A stretch of DNA of 54,741 bases from JBEKIK01 sp049509395 (GTDB lineage: Bacteria > Planctomycetota > Planctomycetia > Pirellulales > Thermoguttaceae). The position numbers and the translations under genes are program-made. Positions 34,221 through 42,166 of the stretch are shown here, piece after piece; position 1 is the first letter of the stretch, and every line of letters starts with the position of its first letter. The notes below the pieces were generated by a model. That model saw only the letters and a list, made by a program, of their open reading frames with translations. It was not told where the DNA came from and did not search any database. The DNA lies in assembly GCA_049509395.1 (NCBI GenBank), contig JBEKZY010000014.1, forward strand, positions 1 through 54,741, written 5' to 3'.

Positions 34221-34386
34221 AATGGGGTAACACCGGTTCTTGAACCGGTGGGACGGAGTCCCAAGAGGCTATGGCAAGGGTTTGACAAAAAATAGACGAA
34301 TTATTGTCGCCGTTACTAAATAATGGAAAGAGTTCTCAACAATCTCTTGCGGCAGAGCAGCACCGGTTCAAGAACCGGTGCTGCCA
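34221..34386. repeat. Inverted-repeat element (copy B) after glgC
   Basis: CACCGGTTCTTGAACCGGTG (34231-34250) at one end and GCACCGGTTCAAGAACCGGTGC (34360-34381) at the other. CCCAAGAGG, GGGTTTGACA and CTCTTGCGGCA lie between, in the same order as in copy A at 9341-9460 read on the other strand. The right arm includes the stop codon of the next gene. Confidence 0.75.
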
Positions 34387-35183
34387 TATTTGCTGACCCG
34401 CTCCAATTGCCAATAAAGATCGTCGAGATTAAGCGGCTTTGAAAGCACGGCCGCCGCTCCGGCCGAAATGGCGCGGCGCTCGTCTTCGATGCGTGGAAAA
34501 TCCAGCAAAACGATAACCGGCGTGCGCCCGAGGGCATTGGTCAGGCTGCGGAGTTGCTCAAGTTCTTCGCCGCGCAGATCGGAACCGTCGAAAATCGCCG
34601 CCACTGCGCCTTCGGCGTGCGTGTAATGGGGCGGACGCAACCAGGCAGTTGAATACCCGCACGTCCGGCAGGCCTCAGATAACCAATCTCCCATTGCAAA
34701 CCCGCCGGCGTGGATGGCGACAAGTCCATGGCCGCGCGGCGGCGCTTGTGCCGCGCTTACCAGCAAGCGTTCCTCTTCGGTGGCCGTTACCGGCAGACCC
34801 CAGCTCGGGCATTGGCTCTGAATTAAGCGGCGCAACTCTCGCTCGGCCCGCGCGCGCCACTGATGCCAATAAATGCGGATGGCGGCGGGAAACGGTTGGC
34901 CGCTGCGTGTTTCACCCTCGCACCAACTTCCCAGCAGTCCTAGAATCCGGCTAAGCGGCGCAAGCCGCCGCAAACGGTCTATATCCTGATGCGAAAATTG
35001 CCGGGGAAACGCCTGGGCGATTACGATTACATCGGCAGTGATCTCGCCCGTTTCCAAAACTACAATCGCCCGCTCCACGTCATTGATGCGGCTTACCCGG
35101 CCCAAGGACTCCAAAGTCGATCGGAAATCGCAAAATTCCGGGCGATCGGTTTCGCCTAAAAGCAGGATTGTGATTTCGGGCAT
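34368..35183 (-). CDS. Receiver-like protein of unknown function
   Basis: A 271-residue protein from ATG 35183 (MPEITILLLGETDRPEF), 7 bases after the upstream stop. The frame extends further upstream only as a shadow of the neighbouring gene. It has two alpha/beta parts. The N-terminal part is ITADVIVIAQAFPRQF and LGLLGSWCEGETRSGQPFP. The C-terminal part is GAVAAIFDGSDLRGEELEQL, TPVIVLLDFPRIEDERRAISAGAAAVLSKPLNLDDL. The C-terminal segment looks like the beta4-beta5 half of a response-regulator receiver domain, with the conserved Lys in SKPL. A clear phospho-acceptor Asp could not be placed, so it may be a degenerate receiver. The terminal STGS is encoded by the hairpin of copy B. Confidence 0.6.
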   Translation of the reverse strand: MPEITILLLGETDRPEFCDFRSTLESLGRVSRINDVERAIVVLETGEITADVIVIAQAFPRQFSHQDIDRLRRLAPLSRILGLLGSWCEGETRSGQPFPAAIRIYWHQWRARAERELRRLIQSQCPSWGLPVTATEEERLLVSAAQAPPRGHGLVAIHAGGFAMGDWLSEACRTCGYSTAWLRPPHYTHAEGAVAAIFDGSDLRGEELEQLRSLTNALGRTPVIVLLDFPRIEDERRAISAGAAAVLSKPLNLDDLYWQLERVSKYGSTGS

Positions 35184-35190
35184 TGTGCTG

Positions 35191-36204
35191 TTATTTATCT
35201 TCCGTAGCGAGGCCTTCGATGCGCGATCGGAGTTGTTCCATTTGAGTTTTTTGCGTGGACGGATCAGCCTCGGGATCGACCGGGATCGGACCGCCAAGCA
35301 TGGCGGATAGTTGACGGGCGGCCTGGCGGCGCGTGGCTGCCTCGGATCTGCCCAGCAAAATAAGCCAGACCGAGGGATCGCCTGCCAGCCAAGAGGCCAC
35401 CTGCTCCGGCGAGTCGTCGCCGAGCCTTTCGCTTAGGGTTTCTATAATTCGGCGAACGCGGAATTGTTGTTCGGCGTCGAGCCGGCTGAAATCGAGTTGC
35501 TGCAAATAGTTCAGCACGGCCGGGTCGGCCGCGCGGATCGCCCGATCGGCCGCCTGACGCTTGGCAAAGCTCTCGTCGCCCAATTGCTCGACCAGCTCAG
35601 CCCAATGCTTTTGATCCACTGTTTCATTATGGCCCGCCCTGCGAAGCAATTCAATTTCCAAAGACGCGGCCGACTCGGACAATTTCCAGTTGGGATGCAG
35701 CAGTTCTAATAGCGGCGCCAGATACTGCTTGGTCTCGGCGGGATAAGCTAAAAACAAATGCCAAAGGTCTGGAGCGCTATAAATCCGCTGCTTGCCTTCC
35801 GGACCGACTTTGAGCGCGGTTTTTGCCTGCAATGGCTGATAAAATTCCACCGGAACCTGCGGATCATCCCCTTTGCCGCTATACCGAATGCGAACTTTCG
35901 AGACGTTGGAAACCTCGATCGATAGTTGCTGCTTGCCGTTCGACCAATTGTAGGACAATACCGCGTCGCGGTCGTCCGATTGGATGGAAAGCGAGTCTTG
36001 CTGCTTGTCGAAGTTGTTGGCGGTTTGATAATTGTTTACGCGCGAACAGTCGAGCGACACGCGCCCCGCAATGACGCGGAACTGAACCAACCCGGTGCGA
36101 ACCACCTGGTTCAAATTCTGCATGGTTTTAAGGTCTTGCGCCCCGGCCGCCGCGGCCCAAGCCGTAATCACGACCACCAATACGTCTCTTATTCTGTAAT
36201 ACAT
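35191..36204 (-). CDS. Secreted protein of unknown function
   Basis: A 337-residue protein with signal peptide MYYRIRDVLVVVITAWAA then AAGAQ. The N-terminal half looks like a beta domain (VQFRVIAGRVSLDCSRVN, AVLSYNWSNGKQQLSIEV, VRIRYSGKG). The C-terminal half is helical, HEAT-like in places (VEQLGDESFAKRQAADRAIRAADPAVLNYLQQL, QFRVRRIIETLSERLG). ESFAKRQAADRAIR resembles planctomycete secreted HEAT-type segments. It probably forms an operon with the receiver-like gene 7 bases downstream. The family is not recognised. Confidence 0.65.
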   Translation of the reverse strand: MYYRIRDVLVVVITAWAAAAGAQDLKTMQNLNQVVRTGLVQFRVIAGRVSLDCSRVNNYQTANNFDKQQDSLSIQSDDRDAVLSYNWSNGKQQLSIEVSNVSKVRIRYSGKGDDPQVPVEFYQPLQAKTALKVGPEGKQRIYSAPDLWHLFLAYPAETKQYLAPLLELLHPNWKLSESAASLEIELLRRAGHNETVDQKHWAELVEQLGDESFAKRQAADRAIRAADPAVLNYLQQLDFSRLDAEQQFRVRRIIETLSERLGDDSPEQVASWLAGDPSVWLILLGRSEAATRRQAARQLSAMLGGPIPVDPEADPSTQKTQMEQLRSRIEGLATEDK

Positions 36205-36249
36205 CGCGCTAGCGCCGGAAAGGCCGTACTATTCCGTAAATATCAGATA

Positions 36250-36401
36250 CAGTTTAATTGAGCATGTCCTGAAATGCCATGACGTAAACCCTTGTTGGGG
36301 CGACAGTTGTACTGTCGCCCCTAGGTCAGTCGAACATAGGTGCGGCAGTACAACTGCCGCATCAACGGGATAATCAATTTCAGGACACCCTCAGTTTAAT
36401 T
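36250..36401. mobile_element. MITE-like element with a flanking 10-bp direct repeat
   Basis: CAGTTTAATT at 36250-36259 and again at 36392-36401 looks like a target duplication. Inside are terminal inverted repeats around GTCCTGAAAT / ATTTCAGGAC (36266-36275, 36377-36386). The interior carries copy 3 of the GTTGGGGC hairpin (36292-36318) and a GCGGCAGTACAACTGCCGC hairpin. No coding capacity. Confidence 0.55.
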
Positions 36402-36555
36402 CTATATCTTCCTTAAAGGAAATGGAACCGAAAAATCACTTTTATACTTTACCGGTTAGTAAGACTAGAACCTATCGCCCCAATACAATGTCGATCCCCG
36501 AGAGAATCAATCCCAATTCCGGGCGGGTGGCACTGACAAAAGTGTTGAAATTGTG

Positions 36556-36660
36556 TGCCACTGGCTCTGCCAGTGCTTTGGGCGGCCTAACGCGCGGGTG
36601 CCGCTGCTGCCTTGTCCAGCAGTGTGAGCGGGTGCAGCTGCCTTGTCCAGCAGTGTCCTT
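36556..36660 (+). repeat. GTGCCACTGG hairpin and 20-bp direct repeat
   Basis: GTGCCACTGGCTCTGCCAGTG, followed by GCTGCCTTGTCCAGCAGTGT at 36606-36625 and again at 36637-36656. Confidence 0.75.
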
Positions 36661-37081
36661 TGTTTACCAAGGACTACCTACCGCTCACTAAACTATAATG
36701 TCTTTTACATCGCTGCAATTGCATTGTAGCGCGATGGCAATTGCCCTTGTGTAAAATCCACTTCCATCCATGCGCCGCTTTAGATCAATGCCGTAACTCT
36801 GTAATCAAAAATCAATTGCAGCGACCGCTCTTCCCTTTCAATCGACGTAAGTCTAAATTCCATTTTGGCACAAAAACCAACCCTGCCCATTTTCTATTCA
36901 ACTCCATATCCCAAAGCCACTTACAAAATTATTCGCCTTAATTATTAATAAATACGCTTTTTTGGATATTGTATAATTTCACGTCATTATACCCTCCGTA
37001 ACTCCATATCTAAAGCCACCTTTTTGGCCGTCCTCCCAAATGATCCCCATTGTTATTCAATCGCTTGGCCAGGCGAAATAT

Positions 37082-38305
37082 TCAGAATACCTGAAAATCG
37101 CCGTCATCCAGTCCGCAGCGATGAATTTCGACATCTCCACCCCGGCTGGAATGCGTTAACAATACCGTGGCGATTTCCGGATGGGCCTGAGCATAGGCCA
37201 AAGATTTCTCCAGTCCCAGCACAAAAAATGCGGTGGAAAGCGCGTCGGCCAAGACTGACGACCCAGCGACCACCGTTGCCGAAAGGAGCCCTTCGGCCGG
37301 ACGCCCGGTCCGCGGATCGATGATGTGCCCATACAGTTTTCCCTTGTGCCGGAAGGATTGAAACTGCGAGCTGGAGGTCCCAATCGCCCGGTTGCGAAGT
37401 TTGATCTCCGCTATTCGCTTGCCGGCCTTCCAGGGATGAGGAATGCCGATGGTCCAAAAATCGGAACAGACCTGGACGGGCCCCTCGCATGAGTCCTGCT
37501 TATTATGAAAAATCTCATGCGGCATGGAGCCGGCCCCATTTTTTTCGCGACATTCGGCGGCTTGGCCCGTATCCGAGCCGTGGGCCAAGATACTGCTCTG
37601 TCCCCCATGCAGCAGAAAATGCCGCATGCCGCCGTGAATAAGTTTTGCCGCACACCGGTCTAGCGCGTAGCCTTTGCCAATGCTGCCCAAGTTCAATTGC
37701 ATGCCCGGCCGGCTGAATCGAATCGTGTTGTGCTGCTCATCGAGTTGGACGAATTGAAAACCCACTCGCGATAATGCATCGGCGATTTGTTCTTCACTTG
37801 CCACTCGGCCGGCACCGGCTACCCGCTTGCGGGTGGCGAATCCCCATGCTTGCCATAACGGCGTGGCAGTGATGTCCAGCGCCCCTTCGGTTTCCCGCCA
37901 AATATCCCTTGCCAAACATAATAGTTGAAACAGCTCCGGCTCAACCTCAAAGGGACCTTCGGCGGCAAGCAGATTGATGCGGCTGATTTCGCTTGTGGGC
38001 CTGAAAAACGACATCCGTTCTTCCAGTTCATCCAACGATTCCAAAGTTTCCAAGGCTAGTTGGGCGTCATGCTCGCGGCCGCCGGTCGTGCCGCCTACGG
38101 CGCAGGGAAAACGAATCTCAAATTGGGTTGCCATCGCCCGGCAGGCAACGTGCATCATTAAGGGGCCGCCACCCGGCTGCAAGCCGTTAGCAGGTTGGTC
38201 CGATGCCGCATCCCGCTGGATGGATGCCTGGGTATCATCCCCTAGATGAACTTGCAAAAATTCGCGGCGTGTTTTTTTTCGTCCTTTTGATTTTGCCATT
38301 ATCAT
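37082..38305 (-). CDS. apbE: FAD:protein FMN transferase, ApbE family
   Basis: The 407-residue protein (ATG 38305, or 38299 two codons later) has the ApbE fold. MATQFEIRFP lies near residue 58, and LDELEERMSFFRPTSEISRIN is the conserved N-terminal helix region. MQLNLGSIGKGYALDRC is the flavin/Mg-binding motif near 220, HIIDPRTGRP follows near 330, and SVLADALSTAFFVLG near 350. ApbE moves FMN from FAD onto Thr residues of target proteins such as Rnf/Nqr subunits. The N-terminus KGRKKTRREFLQ resembles a twin-arginine or lipoprotein-type lead but has no clear hydrophobic core. An insertion near 265-290 (HEIFHNKQDSCEG) is unusual. It lies just downstream of a ferredoxin gene on the same strand. 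Confidence 0.9.
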   Translation of the reverse strand: MIMAKSKGRKKTRREFLQVHLGDDTQASIQRDAASDQPANGLQPGGGPLMMHVACRAMATQFEIRFPCAVGGTTGGREHDAQLALETLESLDELEERMSFFRPTSEISRINLLAAEGPFEVEPELFQLLCLARDIWRETEGALDITATPLWQAWGFATRKRVAGAGRVASEEQIADALSRVGFQFVQLDEQHNTIRFSRPGMQLNLGSIGKGYALDRCAAKLIHGGMRHFLLHGGQSSILAHGSDTGQAAECREKNGAGSMPHEIFHNKQDSCEGPVQVCSDFWTIGIPHPWKAGKRIAEIKLRNRAIGTSSSQFQSFRHKGKLYGHIIDPRTGRPAEGLLSATVVAGSSVLADALSTAFFVLGLEKSLAYAQAHPEIATVLLTHSSRGGDVEIHRCGLDDGDFQVF

Positions 38306-38384
38306 TCAAAACAGATAAAGGGCGGACCGCGCCCATGCGCAACCCGCCCTTTCATCGCTTAGATTATCGCGTATCGAGCCGGAT

Positions 38385-38558
38385 TTATTCCATGTTGATC
38401 GCTTCCACAGGGCATACGTCGACGCAGGCGCCGCAATCGCCGCAGGTATCCGCATCGACCACGGCTAAACCCTCTTTCATCGCAATTGCGTCCAATGGAC
38501 ATGACTCGACACAAGTCTCGCAACCGGTACATTTCTCCGGATTAACTACTGCTGGCAT
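38385..38558 (-). CDS. 2[4Fe-4S] ferredoxin, 57 residues
   Basis: A short gene found by direct translation. It starts MPAVVNPEKCTGCETC, and the first cluster motif is CTGCETCVESCP. The second is CGDCGACVDVCP, and it ends VEAINME. Both are CxxCxxCxxxCP motifs, so it holds two [4Fe-4S] clusters, and the length matches clostridial-type ferredoxins. GGGGAGA lies about 6-12 bases before the ATG, a strong ribosome-binding site. It lies 79 bases upstream of apbE on the same strand. This hints at a shared redox context, although no Rnf or other partner complex is in the window. Confidence 0.93.
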   Translation of the reverse strand: MPAVVNPEKCTGCETCVESCPLDAIAMKEGLAVVDADTCGDCGACVDVCPVEAINME

Positions 38559-39062
38559 GAATTATCTCCCCATGTAAAGTAAAACAAAGAAAATAGCTTA
38601 GTCGAATTCACAAACGGGCATCAATGACACAATTGCACCCGAGGATTGCCACCATAATCCATCAAACAACGATGTCAAGAGCAACCCTTATTTCAACTTG
38701 ACGTTATTACGGCCCTTTTGTCAATAGTTTGACAAGTATTCCGGAATACTCGTGAATTTATGCATTTTTCACATACAAATGCCGGGTTTTTCACTGCTCA
38801 TTCCCGGGGGGGGCTTTTTTACCCATTAAAAGGAGTTAATGCTTATATACTAGTTAAATCACAACTCAACTTTTTCCGCAAGTACTTAGAAAATAATCTG
38901 TTATGACAATTCGAAAAACATATTTAGATTGTAAACAAAGGGATTTTAAATAAATAATAATGGTCGTTTACTTATACCACTATTATGTTGGTTTCGCTGC
39001 TACACAGTGTTACGGTTAATAACCAACCGATCACGCGCCATTCTTTTGCCCTTCGCCGCTCT
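38559..39062. other. AT-rich intergenic region between the ferredoxin and flgL
   Basis: About 500 bases, more AT-rich than the surroundings and free of the usual hairpin and heptamer elements. It includes a CCCGGGGGGGGC run near 38804-38815 and poly-A/T tracts. It lies downstream of flgL and upstream of the ferredoxin gene, so the ferredoxin promoter should be here. No clear -35/-10 pair was assigned. Confidence 0.4.
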
Positions 39063-42056
39063 TTATAGATAATTTAACAGCGTCATTTGAAGAATGCTCG
39101 CGGTGGCCTTAAGCGCGGCTTGGAAGGTAGTTTGCTGGCCGGCAAGATCGGAAACGACCTGCGTTATATCGGCGTCGTACTCGTTTGAAAGTACATTTTG
39201 CAGTTCGATGTTTTCCGAGCTCAGGCGGTCCTTCATTGTGTCCAGGCCTTGCTGGCGAGCGCCGAGTTCCGCGTGAGCATAATCCAACTGTTGCGTGCTC
39301 GTATCGAGCAGTCCCATCGCCCGTTCGATTCCTGCCGTGTCATTGTTCTGCAAAGCCTGCTTGAGTCGAATCAAAGCCGAAAAAATACCTTCTGTTTCCT
39401 GTTGGTCGACGTCCGAACCGTCGAGCGTGCTTGCCGACGTTATTGTCGCGCTAGTCCCGTCGACCACATAACCCGTGCCGTCGTTGCCGCCAATCGGATC
39501 GAGCGAGGCCTGAAACATGGAAGAATAGCCGCTCGTGTTTATCGCGGTGACAACGTTGTTGGCGGTGGTAACGCCGGGAATTATGCCCACGGTGAGCGTT
39601 TTAGTGGTGTCATCGTATGTCACCCCGGTGGCCGTGGAGCTTAATACCACTTGCACGCCGTTAAGATTATCGCTTGCATTAGCGGCTGAAACAATGATAC
39701 CGCTATCGGCCACAGGCTGGGATGTGACTGGATCTATCGAGGTCAACTTGGCGCCGTACATGATCCCGGATATACCGTCCACTACTTTACCCGTGCCGTC
39801 GTTGCCTCCGGCCGGATCGAGCGCGGCGTGGAACTCGGAACCATAATCACTGCTGTTTATCATATTGACCACGTCGTCGGCGTCGGTATTTCCATTGGGA
39901 TCAATGCCCACTGTCAGCGTCTTGTTGGCGGCGTTGTAAGTCACGCCTTGGGCTGTGGCGTCTAAAACGATCTGTGCTCCGCTAAGACTGCCGCTGGTAT
40001 CATCGGAGGTGACGATTATAGCGCTGTTGGGCACGGGCAGGGAGGTAACCGGGTCCGTCGAAACCAATCTGGTGGAATAGGTAAAAGTTCCGGAACTGTT
40101 ATTCGCCTTTCCGGCGGCGACCAAACCCAAGTCGATGGCTGCGGTGTTGGATTGATCGGGGATTACTGTCAAAGCGCCCGAGCCAGTGCTGGTATCGACC
40201 AGTTCAATGCCGTTCCCGGACGTCGCCAGGCGGGCGACCAGTTTGCCGTCGGCATTGGCGGGATTGTTGTTAATCGCGTTTAATACGTCGCCGACGGTCT
40301 GCGGGTTGGAAATATCGATATTCAATTGAGTGCCGTCGGCTCGGTCAACGGCAAATTTGACAACGGTCATCATGGTGGCGCCGTTGGTGCTGGGATCCGG
40401 CGTCTTTCCTACACCTTGACCGTAGTTCAGGTCATCCAGCGGCGTGTTTTCAGTAAAGGTCCGCAATCCCAACTGCGCGGCGGTGGTCCCGCCGTTCTCG
40501 CCAATCATGAAATCGGCACCGCTATCCCGCGATCGGATGTTGATGCCGTCTTTGGTATCGTTGATTTGCGCCAGTAAACCGGGATTGGCGTTCACGGCGT
40601 TGAGCAGGTCTTCCACGGTCTTGCAGTCGGACAGGCTGATGTTAAACGTTTGTCCGCCATTAGTAATCTGCAACCCCGATTGCTGATCGAGCGGTTCGCC
40701 GGAGCCGTCGCAGGTCACGGCGGAAACGCCTGCTTCCACCAAGCCTTGTCCGCCTTGAACGTCGTCCATGGGGTCCATGTCAGCGGTGAAAGGAAGATCG
40801 GTCGTATCGTGAGCATTGTTTATGGCATTGATCACATTGTAAGCCCGCGTGTAACCCGCGGCGATATGCACCGTGATCGTATGGGCGTTGGGATCGTAAT
40901 CGACCTTCTCTTTTCCGGCGGTGATGCTGGGGTCGTCGACCAGGGAGATGCTGACATCGTTCAGGGCTACGCCCGTGCTGGTAGTGGCGCCCATGGCGTC
41001 AGCCCGCAGGCGGATATCGTTATCGTCGCCGGTGGAATGCAACACCGTCCCGGCATAAGCGCCGAGAATGTTTTGCAACGAGGTGGTTCCATCCAGGGTG
41101 GGATCAAGTGAACGGCTTGAAATCGGATTGTAACCCACGCCGTTGTCGTTGCGTATGCCCAATTCTTGGGCCACGGTGCCGCCGCCGACTTCGCGGATGG
41201 AAAGATTGCCGCCGCCCGGTTTGACGAGTTGAATGATGATTTTATCGGCGGTAATGTCAACGTTAAGCTCGTCGCCGGCCGGCGGATGGGCGTGAATCAT
41301 CGCCGCCAAATCGCCAACCGTCTTGGCGCCGCTTAAGTCTATGGTGCTCGTGCTGGTCCCGTCCGATACCAAAATACTTCCCTTGCTAATGCCCTGGCCT
41401 TGGAAAAGATCGGTCAAAGGCGTATCGTAGGTCAGATCCGGCGTTATCTTCACTTGGCCTTGCACCTGCGAGGAAATGGCTCCGAAGACTTCGTTGCCGT
41501 TTAAATTAGTGTTGAAGAGCAGATTAAGATCTTGATAGCTTGACAAGCTCTCTTCATTGCCCGCGTATTCAACCACGTCGCCTACGGATTGAAAAGGCGC
41601 CGTGCTGTTTTCCGAGCCGGAAAACAGATACCGGCCGCGGAACTGCTGGTTGCCCGTGTTCAACAATTGTTGAATAGCTTGTTCCACCTGCTGCGCGGCT
41701 GCGCTGCGCTGCGCATCGGTGGCCGTTGAGCCTACTACTCCCACGGCAGTGGCGCGAACCTGCGTCAACAAATCGGATACGCTGGAAAGCGCCGAGTCGG
41801 TGGTGCTCAAATAAGATTGATTGGTGTCGATGTTGCTTTGCACCTGGGCTTTGCGTTGCAAAAGCGATTGTAAACCTATTACACTTAGCGCTGCCACCGG
41901 ATCGTCGCTGATTGACTGAAAACGGTAGCCCGTGCTCAACTGCGTTTGAATTTTGAAAAGATCCGACTCGTTTGATTGGAGCTGATTCAATAATTGATCG
42001 CGCACGAACAAGTCGCTGAGTCGAGTGGTCGGAATGCCGATGATTGAATTTGCCAT
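39063..42056 (-). CDS. flgL: Flagellar hook-associated protein FlgL (HAP3), very long
   Basis: A 997-residue protein, about three times the length of E. coli FlgL. The N-terminal flagellin-like helix region (SIIGIPTTRLSDLFVRDQLLNQ, LSTGYRFQSISDDPVAALSV) and the C-terminal region (LGARQQGLDTMKDRLSSENIELQNVLS, GQQTTFQAALKATASILQMTLLNYL) identify it. The middle contains several flagellin-IN-type repeats (FNISLSDCKTVEDLLNAVN, LNIDISNPQTVGDVLNAIN). It also holds a tandem duplication of about 105 residues, near 666-765 and 766-870: STDPVTSLPVPNSAIIV / SIDPVTSQPVADSGIIV, each ending GGNDGTG. It forms the hook-filament junction with FlgK and is the last gene of the flg run. Confidence 0.9.
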   Translation of the reverse strand: MANSIIGIPTTRLSDLFVRDQLLNQLQSNESDLFKIQTQLSTGYRFQSISDDPVAALSVIGLQSLLQRKAQVQSNIDTNQSYLSTTDSALSSVSDLLTQVRATAVGVVGSTATDAQRSAAAQQVEQAIQQLLNTGNQQFRGRYLFSGSENSTAPFQSVGDVVEYAGNEESLSSYQDLNLLFNTNLNGNEVFGAISSQVQGQVKITPDLTYDTPLTDLFQGQGISKGSILVSDGTSTSTIDLSGAKTVGDLAAMIHAHPPAGDELNVDITADKIIIQLVKPGGGNLSIREVGGGTVAQELGIRNDNGVGYNPISSRSLDPTLDGTTSLQNILGAYAGTVLHSTGDDNDIRLRADAMGATTSTGVALNDVSISLVDDPSITAGKEKVDYDPNAHTITVHIAAGYTRAYNVINAINNAHDTTDLPFTADMDPMDDVQGGQGLVEAGVSAVTCDGSGEPLDQQSGLQITNGGQTFNISLSDCKTVEDLLNAVNANPGLLAQINDTKDGINIRSRDSGADFMIGENGGTTAAQLGLRTFTENTPLDDLNYGQGVGKTPDPSTNGATMMTVVKFAVDRADGTQLNIDISNPQTVGDVLNAINNNPANADGKLVARLATSGNGIELVDTSTGSGALTVIPDQSNTAAIDLGLVAAGKANNSSGTFTYSTRLVSTDPVTSLPVPNSAIIVTSDDTSGSLSGAQIVLDATAQGVTYNAANKTLTVGIDPNGNTDADDVVNMINSSDYGSEFHAALDPAGGNDGTGKVVDGISGIMYGAKLTSIDPVTSQPVADSGIIVSAANASDNLNGVQVVLSSTATGVTYDDTTKTLTVGIIPGVTTANNVVTAINTSGYSSMFQASLDPIGGNDGTGYVVDGTSATITSASTLDGSDVDQQETEGIFSALIRLKQALQNNDTAGIERAMGLLDTSTQQLDYAHAELGARQQGLDTMKDRLSSENIELQNVLSNEYDADITQVVSDLAGQQTTFQAALKATASILQMTLLNYL

Positions 42057-42166
42057 GATTCTGGGCCGAAATATTTTTGTAAGTCTTATCCCGGCTGTTT
42101 TTCTTTTAATCCCGAAGTTCAGGCCATCGAGGCCAAGATTCGGGAAAACCTCGGGGTTCTATTATT

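Larger units (their letters stand above)
36205..37081. other. 0.88-kb intergenic region without a believable gene
   Basis: It contains a MITE-like element (36250-36401), a cluster of GTGCCACTGG / GCTGCCTTGTCCAGCAGTGT repeats (36529-36660) and AT-rich sequence. Open frames in it translate the repeats. Confidence 0.5.

Noticed and set aside
36422..36691. 89-codon frame in the intergenic region
   Set aside because: Its translation is mainly the GTGCCACTGG and CAGCAGTGT repeats; no start signal or family.
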